Assembly (NCBI GenBank): GCA_034359265.1
Contig: CP136897.1
Location: 21,818,001 to 21,882,000 of the forward strand
DNA from: Canna indica
Taxonomy: Eukaryota > Streptophyta > Magnoliopsida > Zingiberales > Cannaceae
Direction: 5' to 3'
Length of the DNA: 64,000 nt
Shown here: in pieces, positions 24,106-34,819 of the stretch
Position numbering within the stretch: position 1 is the stretch's first letter
Layout of the letters: every line of letters begins with the position of its first letter
The notes under the pieces: model-generated
Databases searched by the model: none
Seen by the model: only the letters and a program-made list of their open reading frames with translations
What the model was told of the DNA's origin: nothing
Program-made: the position numbers and the translations under genes

Positions 24106-24617
24106 CTCTTTTTTTTATTGATAACTCCTAAGCAAAAGAAATATATTTTTTTTCTCTTACCATCTCTCTTTCGGCCCTTCCTTTTTTTAAAAAAATATAT
24201 AATGCAAATTAAGGCATTCAGATTACATTGTCAAAATTGATTCCGATTTTAATATTTTATTTCACAGTTCCAATTTTTATCATCACAGAACTTATTGTTT
24301 CGGATTTAGCAAATAGCTATACATTGTACATAAAGAAATTTGAGTAAATTGATGTGTAATTTCTAATAATCTTAGTGGTGTACTAAATATGTCAATTCTG
24401 ATTCTGGAATTTCCCCTAATCGGATTAATTTTTTGGGAACCCAAAACCAAAATTGGGTCCTTGAAATTCACAAAACTAGAAAGCAATTAAAAAACCCCTC
24501 AAAATATCCTCTCATCCAGCTACTGTACGTTAACACCAGCTATTAACCCTATTAATAGCTGTCGTTCCACCTCCCCCGATGAGTTCTATATGCCATTTCG
24601 TATTATGTTTAATCCTA
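24106..24617. other. Intergenic, nothing recognised
   Basis: Plain AT-rich sequence between the SINE pair and the tandem array; no open frame of note. Confidence 0.5.
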
Positions 24618-25235
24618 ACTCTTGAATACGATTATTTCTTAGTAAAAATGTATAAAAAATTATTAAAAAATCATAATAATTCTTAAATAATGTAGTAAAT
24701 AACTTGCACCACTTAAATCATCATTTATGATAGTGTACGAGTGTCTCACGGAAACTCTTGAATAATGCACCACTTGGATAAAAAAATTTCTCACTAAAAA
24801 TGCATCATTTTTTTTTTACCAATTACCATAAAAACTACAATAACTCGAAAATAATGTAGTAAATGAGGTGCATAACTTGGATCATCATTTACGATAGGGT
24901 ACAAGTGTCCTACCGAAACTCTTGAATATGAACATTTCTCACTAAAAATGCATCAAATAATTACTAAAAGACTAAAATATTTTTAAAAATAAAATAGTAA
25001 ATGAGGTGCACCGCTTGGATCATCATATACGATAGCATACGAGTGTCCCATCGAAACTCTTGAATATGACCATTTTATCGCTTAAAATACATCAAAAAAA
25101 TTATCAAAAAGCTAGAATAATTCCTAAATAATGTAGTAATGAGATACACCACTTGGATCATCAGGTACAATAGTTTACGAGTGTCCCACTAAATCTCTTG
25201 AATATGGTCATTTCTCACTAAAAATGCATTAAAAA
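24618..25235. repeat. About 137-bp tandem repeat, about 4.5 units
   Basis: The phrase AACTCTTGAATA recurs at about 24618, 24754, 24918, 25056 and 25192. Each is followed by TTCTCACTAAAAATGCATCA, a TAATGTAGTAAAT block and CTTGGATCATCA. One unit has a 27-bp insertion. The array resumes after the inserted TIR element at 26296-26320 (AAAAATTACCAAAAG, AATTCC), so that element landed inside the array. It adjoins the downstream (intron 1) side of the GH1 pseudogene exon of copy A. Confidence 0.85.
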
Positions 25236-26295
25236 GGGAAAATTAATGAAAATGACCCAAACTTTGACGTTTTTAACAAATATGACCCATTCTTCTATTT
25301 GAAATAAATATGTATTTCAACTTTTGAAATTATAACAATTGTATACGTACTACCGTTAGATCTCTGTTTATTTACCCGTTATTTGCTGACGTTGAACGCC
25401 AAGAAATATGATGGTAATTTATGGCTGCTCTTATTGTCTCACAGTTAACTTGGTTTTGAATAACTATAGCTGATCTGCCTATATTTGAAGCCCATTGTTA
25501 TGATGTAATTCTGGTTTTATATTTCCCGGGGGCCATGGCCACTAGGAAAAGATACCTTTCCCGGGGGTCGCGGCCTCCATGAAAAGTTACATTTCCTGGG
25601 GGTCGTGGCCTCCATGAAAAGTTACATTTCCCGGGGGTCGCGGCCCCAAGAAAAGTTACATTTCTTGGAGGCCGCTCAATCACTAACCTTCGGTAAAGGT
25701 CAGATATACCTTTATCGAGATGTTTTTTCCTGGCGACATCTATGGGCCGTGAGGCCCTCGCTAATAGGCTTTACTGGGGGCCGTGGTTAGTTTTAATGGG
25801 GGTCGTGGCCCCCGGGAAATATAACAATTCTTGTAGCGACTCTCGTTAGATCTTTATTTATTTACTCGTTATTTGTTGACGTGAAACGCCACGTCAGCAC
25901 ATAAAAACCATTTTTTAAAATTCAGAATGTCATGTCATCATTATTCCTACGTGGCAGAATTTCTTTAAAAATATATTAAAAAACTAAAAACTAATCCATG
26001 TTAGCCACCAAAAATTAAATTTGAATCCTACTTGGATTAGTTTAAGTTTTTAATATTTTTTAAAAATTCTACCACATAGGATTAATGATAACATGGTATT
26101 CTGAATTTAAAAAATAGTTTTTATGTGCTGACGTGGCGTTCCAAGTCAGCAAATAACGGATAAATAAACAAATATCTAACGGGAGTCTACAATTGTTATA
26201 ATTTCAAAAATTGGAATACATATTTGTTTCAAATAAAAGAATGAGTCATATTTGTTAAAAACGTCAATGTTCACGTCATTTTCATTAATTTTCCC
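25236..26295. mobile_element. Mutator-like TIR element, non-autonomous
   Basis: Long terminal inverted repeats start GGGAAAATTAATGAAAATGA on the left and end with the complement at 26295. They continue for about 180 bp through AACAAATATGACCCATTCTT, TATAACAATTG and AACGGGTAAATAAAC-type words. The flanks are A-rich (taaaaa on both sides), so the target duplication cannot be fixed exactly. 25540-25665 carries about four units of a 40-bp repeat (AAAAGTTACATTTCCCGGGG, GTCGCGGCC). No transposase is seen. Confidence 0.75.
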
Positions 26296-26764
26296 TAAAA
26301 AAATTACCAAAAGATTATTATAATTCCAAATGCTGACGAAGGTGTCCCAAATGCTGGGCCCTCGACCGTCCTTGAGTGGCATGGCCTCCACCTAGTATGT
26401 TGACATCGCTATCCCGAGCATGAACCCCTCCGGGAAGGCCCCTTGGCTCAGCACACTACACTACTAGAAATTAGGTCTTCAGCAACAGCTATCAGCAACG
26501 GCCGCTCGAGCCGTTGCTATTTGCAACGGCATTCTTACGGCCGCCCGAGCCGTTGCAGATATTTGTATCTGCAATGGCGTTCTAACGGAAACCCGAGCCG
26601 TTGCTGATTATTTTAATTATCAGCAACGGCTTTCTGACGGAAAGGCGAGCCGTTGCTGATATTTTAATTATCAGCAACGGCTTGCTAACGGACAAGTGAG
26701 CCGTTGCTGATGATAACTTATTAGCAACGACTTTCTAACGGGCGAGTGAGCCATTGCTGATAAG

Positions 26765-26772
26765 TTTATATA
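26765..26772 (+). promoter_or_regulatory. TATA box of CACTA-1
   Basis: TTTATATA in the context GATAAGTTTATATAGG, directly after the left subterminal array and before a GC-rich leader (26790-27130). The same motif in the same place is kept in CACTA-3 (50567-50574, minus strand). Confidence 0.65.
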
Positions 26773-27235
26773 GGGCACACTCTCGCGCCCGACCCTTCTT
26801 CCTCCCGCTGCTGCCGCCGCCGCTCCTGCCGACGCCTCTCGCCGCTCCTGCCGACGCCTCTCGCCGCCGCTGCCGCTGCTGCCGACGCCGACGACGCCGA
26901 CGAAGCCGACGACGCCTCTTCCTCCTCCCGCTGCTGCCGACTTGTTCAGGTATGTTGATCGGCCGGCCGTCTCTTCCCTGCGGCCGGCGGGAATCAATCC
27001 GACCGAAACCCTATTTCTAGGGTTTCGGCCGACGGCGGGCGGCCGATGGCCGCCGCCGGACCTTCTACAGTGGCCGGACAGTGTGTCCGGCCACTGTACG
27101 CCGGCGCCGGAGGGTGGACTCCGGCGCCGGAATTTATAATTATATATATTTTTTATTTTGTTTGATAATTGTTAATTAATTGTTTAGATTAATTATTTAA
27201 TTTGTTAGATTAATTATTAGGGTTTAGATTAATTT

Positions 27236-27530
27236 CGGACGCGCGCCGGAATCGTCCACTTCGGACGCGCGCCGAAATCGTCCACTTCGGACGCGCGCCG
27301 GAATCGTCCAATTCGGACTCGCGCCGGAATCGTCCACTTCGGACGCGCGCCGGAATCGTCCAATTCGGACTCGCGCCGGAATCGTCCACTTCGGACGCGC
27401 GCCAGAATCGTCCACTTCGAAAGCGCGCCGGAATCGTCCAATTCGGACTCGCGCCGGAATCGTCCACTTCGGACTCGCGCCGGAATCGTCCACTTCGGAC
27501 ACGCACCGAAATCGTCCAATATGGACTCGA
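27236..27530. repeat. 26-bp tandem array in the CACTA-1 leader, about 11 units
   Basis: The unit is CGGACGCGCGCCGGAATCGT plus CCACTT, with a few substitutions per copy. Since 26 is not a multiple of 3, every frame cycles through three units, and on the minus strand all three frames stay open. That explains three overlapping long frames, which are not genes. CACTA-3 has about 4 units (50080-50180) and CACTA-2 about 2 (40797-40848). Confidence 0.9.
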
Positions 27531-27726
27531 ACTGTCTCGAAACATTTAGAAAATAATCATCCATCCGACGAGTTGATATGTTTCACGTACGCATCGACGA
27601 ATCGGATATGATTTAGCAAAACCTTAGATCCGTTCGGGAATTGTATGTTCGTGTAAAAGAAGTAGATGATCTTTTATACGACGTACAATTCTTGAATTGT
27701 CCCTGATTGGACAATTTGAGAATATA

Positions 27727-27916
27727 GTTATTTGTACTGCACTTACGTTTTTATTTTAACTGTTAACTAATTATTCTAAAATTCGGCAATATCTCTCTTG
27801 TTCTCCGATACGCGCCCAGATGATATGCGTATTCGGAGAACTGTAGGGAGATGCTGTCGAAATTTAGAATAATTAGTTAACAGTTAAAATAAAAATGTAA
27901 GTGCAGTACGAATAAC
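27727..27916 (+). other. Long foldback (pre-miRNA-like hairpin) upstream of the CACTA-1 transposase
   Basis: Arms of about 88 nt, for example TTTGTACTGCACTTAC against GTAAGTGCAGTACGAA, and TTTTAACTGTTAACTAATTA against TAATTAGTTAACAGTTAAAA. They pair almost completely up to a short loop (about 27812-27830), with a few internal mismatches around CTCTCTTGTTCTCC and GGAGAACTGTAGGGAG. The hairpin ends 75 bp before the transposase ATG. A counterpart exists in CACTA-3 at 49702-49880. Confidence 0.8.
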
Positions 27917-27990
27917 ATAAATCCCGAATGGAATAGGACAATCTCACCTAAAGACATTAACCAAAGAAATTGTCATTGATTGACAGAATC

Positions 27991-30900
27991 ATGTCGGCTG
28001 ATCGAAGTTGGATGTACCGACGTCTTGCTCGTGGAGCTTTAACGAATGAGTTTCGATTAGGCGTAACGTACTTCCTAAATTTCGCCTATTCGAATCGGAA
28101 TTTCGTTAGCATGGGTGATCAAATCCGATGTCCGTGCCGCATTTGTTCAAATGGACGATATTTGGATCGGGAGACTATCACTCTGCATCTATATACCAAA
28201 GGATTTGCATCAAGATATTTTCTATGGACTTGTCACGGGGAGTCACGCGAAGTCGAGACGTCGAGCAATCCTGTCGTTCAGACATATGGTGAATCTTCCT
28301 CTGCTGGTGCTTCTTCATCCAGTCAATGTAATCCCTATAGAACTATGATACTTGATAGTCTTGGGGGTCAATTCCACCTGAATGATAATATTGATCGGCC
28401 AGATCTTCAGACATCAGTCCCACCAGATACTACAGCGGTTGATCACAGAAGTACAAACTGCGGTAGAGATTGAATTACCGAATAAAGAAGCTGCAGAATT
28501 TTACGAGATGTTGAAAGCTGCCGATGAACCTTTGTATGAGAATTGTCCTAAATACACTAGGTTTTCAGCAATGACACAGCTCTTAAACATCAAGGCCGAT
28601 TGTAATATCAGCGGAGTTGCGTATGATCGGATTGCTGGATTGATTAATGGAATGCTGCCTACTGATAACAAGTTTGAGCCTACTTTTTATAAGACTAAAA
28701 AGCTAATGAGAAAATTGGGGCTTGGGTACGAAAAAATACACGCGTGCCAAAATAACTGCATTTTATATTATAAAGAAAATGTGCAGTTGGATAAATGCCC
28801 TGTATGTCAACACCCTCGTTACAAGGAGAAGAAATCGGTCCGACAGAAAAATATCCCGTTTAAGGTGCTTCGGTATTTTCCACTAACACCGAGGCTTCAA
28901 AGATTATTCATGTCGGAAAAGACAGCCCCCTACATGAGTTGGCATGCAAGAAGTCGTGATGATACAGTAATGACTCATCCATCTGACAGTGAAGCATGGA
29001 AACATTTGGATACATGTTATCCTTCATTTGCTATGGATACTAGAAATATCAGATTGTGATTGTGCACAGATGGTTTTAATCCGTTTGGACATTCTGCAAC
29101 TCCTTATTCAGTTTGGCCAGTGCTGCTGACAGTTTATAATTTGCCACCGTCAATGTGCATGAAAGATGAATTTGTTTATCTTTCGATGATTATTCCGGGT
29201 CCTAAGGGTCTGCGAAAAGAAATTGACATATTTCTCAGACCCTTGATAGATGAATTGAAAACATTGTGGACTGAGGGAGCTGTCACTTATGATTGTCATC
29301 GGAAGCAAAACTTCAATTTAAAGGCCTCGGTCTTGTGGACAATCAATGATTTCCCCGCGTACGGCATGTTATCGGGTTGGAGCACTCACGGCCGACTCTC
29401 TTGCCCGTATTGTATGGAACACTCTAAATCAATCAGTCTTCAGAACGGACGAAAAATCTCATTCTTTGATTGTCATCGTCGATTCCTACCGGTTAATCAC
29501 CAGTATCGAAGGAATCGTAATAAATTTACTAAGGGCAAAGTCGAAAGAGATGGGCCACCACCGATGTTGTCTGGTGAACAAATGTTAGCACGTGTTTCAG
29601 CACTTCCAGATATAGTATTTGGTCGCAATGAAAGAGTGTCAGGTTTTGGCTAAACACACAACTGGGTGAAAAAAAGTATCTTTTGGGAATTGCCCTATTG
29701 GAGTTCATTATTGATTCGACATAATTTAGATGTCATGCACATTGAAAAAAATGTGTTTGATAATATTTTCAACACTGTGATGGATATTTCTGGAAAAACT
29801 AAAGATAATGTCAAAGCCCGACATGATCTGAAAATACTTTGTAACAGACCAGAGTTGGAGTTACAAGAGGTCAACGGACGATATCTGAAACCGAAGGCCC
29901 TATATGTGTTAAATAAACAACAGATCAAAGATGTTTGTCAATGGGTAAAAGAACTCAGATTACCCGATGGATATGCTTCAAACTTATCTCGATGTGTGAA
30001 CGTCGATGATTGCAAAATATCAGGGATGAAGAGCCATGATTGTCATGTATTCATGCAGAGATTACTTCCGATCGCATTTCGAGATCTTCTACCTGATAAT
30101 ATTTGGGGTCCGTTGACTGAATTAAGTATGTTTTTTAGAAGCATCTGTGCAAATGTCCTTCGAGTCGAAGATATGTCAACACTTGAAAATAATATTGTTG
30201 AAATCATATGCAAGCTGGAGCAGTTTTCCCTCCTGCATTTTTTGACTCGATGGAGCATCTACCGATACACTTGGCATACGAGGCACGAGTTGGTGGCCCC
30301 GTTCAATATCGTTGGATGTACTTATTTGAAAGATACATGAATCGTCTGAAGAAAAAAGTAAAGAACACCGCAGCTGTTGAAGGATCAATATCTGAATCGT
30401 ATATCATCCAAGAAATTTCAACATTCTGCTCATTTTACTTTGAATCGACAGTACTGACAAGATTTGATCGTCTTCCACGTAACGACGACGGGGGTGTTCG
30501 ACATTCAGATGGACGTTTAAATATATTTTGTCACTCTGGTCGTGCTTTTGGTTCTCGTCCATCTCGACACTTAAGCGATGAAGAGTATCATTTGGCACAC
30601 TTGTATGTATTACTCAATTGTTCAGAGATTGAACAATTCATTGAAATATTTGACATTGAGATGATGCAAAAATACTCTATTCACAACGATCAAGAATTGG
30701 AGAGATTACGAAATCGTGATTTTCCTACTTGGATTCAGACTTACAGCAAAGATCACAGAGCTGAAATAGATGAAAGAATATTTGAGTTTGTTAGTGGACC
30801 GTCGCGACTTGTGTCGTGCTATAGCGGATATTTTGTTAACGGGTATAAATTTCACACGGTTGAATATTCATTTGCAAAGAAGACGATGAATGCTGGGGTC

Positions 30901-31458
30901 TGCGTGAAAGGGACAACCTATGTTGAATGTGATATGGATTTTTATGGACTGGTGGAAGAAGTGATAGAGTTGCACTACTTCGGCTTGAAATCAGTGATCC
31001 TATTTAGATGTCATTGGTTCGATACAACAGAAAGGGGCATGAAAGTTCATCCAAAATACAAACTTGTTGAGGTTAATTACAAATCGAAATTGGCAGCAAA
31101 TGAGCCTTTTATATTGGCATCACAAGCCGAACAAGTATATTACGCGAAGTATCCGGCTCATAATAAAGATAGAGCAGATTGGCGTGTAGTCTGTAAGACA
31201 AAAGGTAGAGGAAAAATTGATCCGATAGTAGGAGAAAATGATCCTCCTGGTTTCTATCAAGAAGATGATCTTCCTGCTGTGGATCGTATTATTCCAATAC
31301 TCGAGGATGCAGACACAACGTCAATTCAATTAGAAGTTGAATATGCTGATGATGACGATCATGAAATTGAGGAAGCTGGAGATGAAGAAGATGAAGAAGA
31401 TGAAGAAGAGGAAGAAGAAGAAGAATTCGAAGACTATTATTCAGATGATGAAGAATAA
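27991..31458 (+). pseudogene. TNP2-type CACTA transposase of CACTA-1, frame broken
   Basis: The domain order is that of plant En/Spm TNP2 proteins. The transposase-associated N terminus (DRSWMYRRL; CRICSNGRYLDRET) comes first. Next is the tnp2 catalytic region, with the Asp-bearing LCTDGFNPFGHS, the zinc-type CPVCQHPRYK and NLDVMHIEKNVFDNI. Then come the DUF4218 region (LLPDNIWGPLTELSMFFRS, then MEHLPIHLAYEARVGG) and the DUF4216 region with HCHWFDTTERGMK-like core. It ends in a long Asp/Glu tail. The first ATG is taken at 27991. Breaks are a frameshift near 28437, stops at 29057-29059 and 29651-29653, and a 1-nt indel near 30212 within the IFPPAFFD block. The protein would cut and join the transposon ends together with the TnpA partner. 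Confidence 0.92.
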
Positions 31459-31533
31459 TTGTAAAGTATATATTTTATTAAATATATCTCTACTATTTAT
31501 ACAATAATCTGATTATATGTCTGTTCGAAATAT

Positions 31534-33075
31534 ATGTCTGATCGTGGTTATCGACGCAGGAGAGTTTCGGAGTCTCCGATCGGTGAGACTCCAGCACTTA
31601 CTCATGCTGCTGATCCTCCTGTAGCTGATCCTCATGAGGATGATACTGCCGAGGCTAGTACATCCAGACATAGGCGGCCACGCGGGCCGAACAGGTGGCA
31701 GCCTCCACCAGCCACAAAGTCACGTAGATTGATTAGCGTGATTGGGCAGCGGTAATATATAATGAATTATGAATCATTACAAATTCATTATATCATAATA
31801 TAATATTAAAATTTATTTTTGTTGTGCAGGTTCGAGCAAGAAGAAGTGCCGAGGAGCATTTCTTCTACTATTCGACGATACATGCACGGGGCATGGCCTA
31901 CGTGGTCTCACGTGCCTAGCGAGCACGTCGACATGTTATGGCGCGAGTTTGAGGCACGTATTATTATTATTTTTTACATGCATGATGATATATTAATATT
32001 GGTACTGATATTATTATTTTGCAGGCTCGCTATACATGGGCCGAGGACCAGAGGCCCTTCATTTACGCTGCCTGGGAGGCTATTTCCCGGGCAAGGTACA
32101 ACGGGCAGCTGGGGCAGGCTCGGTCCCAAGCGATGGCCCGAGCTGGGACCACTAACATCGCGGAGACTCGGGGATACGGCCCCAGTTGGATTACTCCGGA
32201 TATATGGGACCAGCTCGTGGAGATATGGTCGACGGATCGATGGCAGGAGGTTTCTCGGAATGCGGCTAGAAATCGCATGTCGGGGGGAGCAGCGCGTCAC
32301 ACCGGCGGCTCTGTTGCATTTGTAGTGCACGCAAACCCTATGGTAAGTATATCTTTTAATTATATATTTTATTTGTTACTATGTGTACTAATTAATGTAT
32401 TTGTTTTGTAAATGTAGACGACGGTGTCGGATGACGGGACTGTCCAGCGACCCTCCCCGATGGCGGTGTTTGAGCGGACTCACCGTCGAGCACATGGGAC
32501 GGGGGAGTACATCCACAACCGCGCTGCATACATTATGGTAATTATATATTTGTTTAAATTATTCATTATATATTTATAATTTAAGTTTTATGATAAATAT
32601 TAAACAAAAAATCAAACTCGAGTAGGAGACCTACAGCCAGACGGTGGTGCAGCGCGGGGGTACCCCCGAGGACTTTGACGCAACATCGTGGGTCGAGGCC
32701 GCAGGTGGCTGGGACCATGGCCGCGTATATGGCTTCGCAGATAGTGGTCATGCGTGAGCCGTACTAGGGCCACTTGGGGCACCGACCCCTCCGGTCGCTG
32801 GTGAGCGGCCATCCACCTCTAGATCCAGTTATGATCATAGTACCAGAATAAGGACTCTAGAGGACACGGTTACGCGTCAGACTGAGATAATGGCGCGCCA
32901 GAGTCAGATGATGGCGGATATACAAGCTATGCTACGTAACATGTCAGGTCATCCCGAAGCAGGCATCTCTTCGGTATCATCTAATCCATCGTCTTTGAGT
33001 CAGTCCACGCCGGTGTACACTCAAGCACTCCAGACCCCGCCATATGATCCAGGCCATCCTCCATCGTCATCGTGA
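31534..33075 (+). pseudogene. TnpA-like CACTA protein (plant transposase, Ptta/En/Spm family), five exons
   Basis: Exons are 31534-31751, 31830-about 31952, 32025-32342, 32418-32537 and 32626-33075. The junctions keep frame, except that exon 2 must end before GCACGT, implying a GC-AG intron. Motifs include RGPNRWQPPP, the long Trp-rich region (YTWAEDQRPFIYAAWE; WITPDIWDQLVEIWSTDRW), NRMSGGAARHTGGSVAF typical of the Transposase_24 family, and GGTPEDFDATSWVEAAGGWD. The last part is a Gln/Met-rich, probably coiled-coil tail (MARQSQMMADIQAMLRNM) before a Ser/Pro-rich end. A TGA at 32755-32757 replaces an Arg codon kept in CACTA-3. In En/Spm, TnpA binds the subterminal repeats and aligns the ends. 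Confidence 0.85.
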
Positions 33076-33374
33076 GATTTTTTTTATATTGACTTTGTTA
33101 CTGAGATATTGAACTTGTTTAACTTATTTTGTTTGGATATTGATACTTCAATTTTTCATTTGAATTGTTTTTATACTATCGTGGATAATTATCAATAGAA
33201 ATATAATTGTTTTGATGTATATCTTGGTGTGTTTGTGATGTGTGAATGAATGTGTGAATGAATGTGTGTATGAGGATATGGGTGTGTGAGTTATGTATCA
33301 GATAATGTATCGATGTATCAATGGAAATTGGGGAAATTGGAAATATAAAATTTTCCTGTTTCCCAGTTGGCATC

Positions 33375-33720
33375 ATCAGCAACGGCGTTCCCACGGCCAT
33401 CCGTGGGAACGCCGTTGCTAAAAGTGTATCGAAAGCCGTTACTGATGACCTACAGCAACGGCTTAGCGACGGGGTTTTACTAACGGCGTTGCTACGGACT
33501 CATTGGCCGTTGCTATTAATGTTATCAGCAACGGCTCCGGGTCTGTGGCAAAACCGTTGCTGATAATAGTTTTAGCGACGGCCCGAGCGGCCGTTGCTGA
33601 ACCGTTGCTAAGTTATCAGCAACGCGACTTTCTGTCACGGCGCTATTGCAACGGCGCGGCCGTTGCTGATGCGCTTCAGCAACGGCTCAGCAACGGCATC
33701 AGCCGTTGCTGATGCCCATT
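33375..33720. repeat. Right subterminal repeat array of CACTA-1
   Basis: Many copies of ATCAGCAACGGC and its complement in both orientations, matching the left array at 26475-26760. A separate short tandem (GAATGTGTGAAT units) lies at about 33236-33275. Confidence 0.9.
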
Positions 33721-33735
33721 TTTCTAGTAGTGCTA

Positions 33736-34720
33736 GTATCCATCCACGGGTTGTTGTCGGGTGCCTCTGCCTTCTTCTCGTCAATGACGACGACAACGAC
33801 GGTGCCAACGAGGAACAACAGCGCAAGGAGGGAGCTACACAAGCTCCTCATAGATAAGGAAAGCAGAGAGGAAGTGGATGAAGTGAAGAGAAGGAGCAAG
33901 TGATGGTGCAAATAAACTAGAGATTTCGCTAATTTCAGGAGGAAGGAGTTGGGCTTCGTGATTTTTTTTACAGATTGGTAGAAACATGCGCTTTATTTAG
34001 GCGCCATTTTCATTCAGATTAATCCCCTCTTCAATTGATTAAAATCGACACCCTACTAAGGCATTGGTTTTAATCTGGGGGTATTAAGTGGTTTTTTTTT
34101 AGTGGATGTTTGTTGGCACAATCGTTTAAAAGCCATGTATCAAGATACTCCTAGGATGATCAGCTACTTTTTATAGAATGCATGGTTGGGAAAAAATATG
34201 ATCATAACATATATTGTCTAATAATGCTTGTGGATGCGCTTATAAGTTATTTTTGATTGTGTGTTTTCAACAAAAATATACAGTGCCATTCTCCGTAATT
34301 TTACCTTACAAAACAAGAATAGCCTTGGTCCAGTTGCAACATTTTGTTGGTTCATCTAGAGAGGAGGAGGCATGAAAGCTTGCCCTTGCTACTACCATCT
34401 ACAATATTTATAGGGAAACAAACAAACAATTCCATGATGACCCTTAGCAAGAGACCACTTTGACATATTGATGTTGATGTTCAGAATAAAATGGTTGTAC
34501 AATTTGGACACGATAGGGTTTCGGATAAAGATTGATCAAATATCGATCGATCGGCGCTACGATCGAAGAAAGTACCATTTTTTTGTTATTTACAAATGGT
34601 TATATCCGGACCGAATTGTGGGGTTTTTTGTGTAATGCCATTGTTACTAGGTTTTGGATCTTGTCTTGTTGATAAAAGGTAAGTATCAAGACTCTTTTTC
34701 CTACGGTGGTTTAGGGGTGG
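33736..34720. other. 5' flank of GH1 copy A, shared with copy B
   Basis: This region is the upstream sequence of the pseudogene and aligns piecewise with 39088-39460, 41813-42132 and 52514-52819 of copy B. It lacks the three large insertions found there. Examples are the empty site ATGTTTGTTGGC for CACTA-2 at 34107-34118 and TCTACAATA for the outer MULE at 34398-34406. A minus-strand TATA-like CTATAAATA lies near 34412-34404. At its right edge, 34714-34819 is the left part of an hAT-like small element (TAGGGGTGGAAATTTTTGGC) cut off by the copia LTR. Confidence 0.75.
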
Positions 34721-34819
34721 AAATTTTTGGCCCGAACTGATAGCCGACCCGGCTCAGCACGAAAAAATTGAGTTCGGGTCGGGTCTTATTGTGCTCGGGC
34801 CAGCCCGATAAAGCCTGAC

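Larger units (their letters stand above)
26459..33732 (+). mobile_element. CACTA-1: nearly full-length En/Spm (CACTA) transposon
   Basis: The ends are CACTACTAGAAAT at 26459 and its inverted form at 33732, flanked by the 3-bp duplication CTA (26456-26458, 33733-33735). About 300 bp at each end is packed with GCAACGGC/GCCGTTGC words (26475-26760 and 33375-33715), the expected subterminal binding array. Inside, in order, are a TATA motif, a GC-rich leader, a 26-bp tandem array, a long hairpin, a TNP2-type transposase gene and a TnpA-like gene with introns. Both genes carry inactivating changes, so it is probably immobile by itself but recent enough to keep perfect ends. Confidence 0.95.
26316..33851 (-). 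pseudogene. GH1 beta-glucosidase first exon, copy A, split by CACTA-1
   Basis: Minus-strand parts 33851-33736 and 26455-26316 together encode the start of a family 1 glycoside hydrolase. They show a signal peptide (MRSLCSSLLALLFLVGTV), the N-terminal linker NNPWMDTS, the GH1 start (consensus SRxxFPxGFxFGxAxSAYQ) seen as RGAFPEGF, and the exon end DGRGPSIWDTF. The codon for the conserved Q after STY is TAG, a nonsense change also present in copy B. The other GH1 exons, with both catalytic glutamates, are absent; what follows is the tandem array and a MULE. CACTA-1 sits between the parts with TSD CTA, at the position where copy B has an uninterrupted CTA (39085-39087). It is certainly non-functional. 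Confidence 0.85.

Noticed and set aside
27210..27564. Three overlapping minus-strand frames of about 100 aa with repeated SGRFRRASEVDD-like peptides
   Set aside because: All three frames of a 26-bp tandem array stay open; this is a property of the repeat period, not evidence of a protein.
33699..33911. Small secreted peptide gene on the minus strand
   Set aside because: The extended frame would start with TTG; read from the ATG at 33851 it is the signal peptide and start of a GH1 beta-glucosidase, and continues across CACTA-1.
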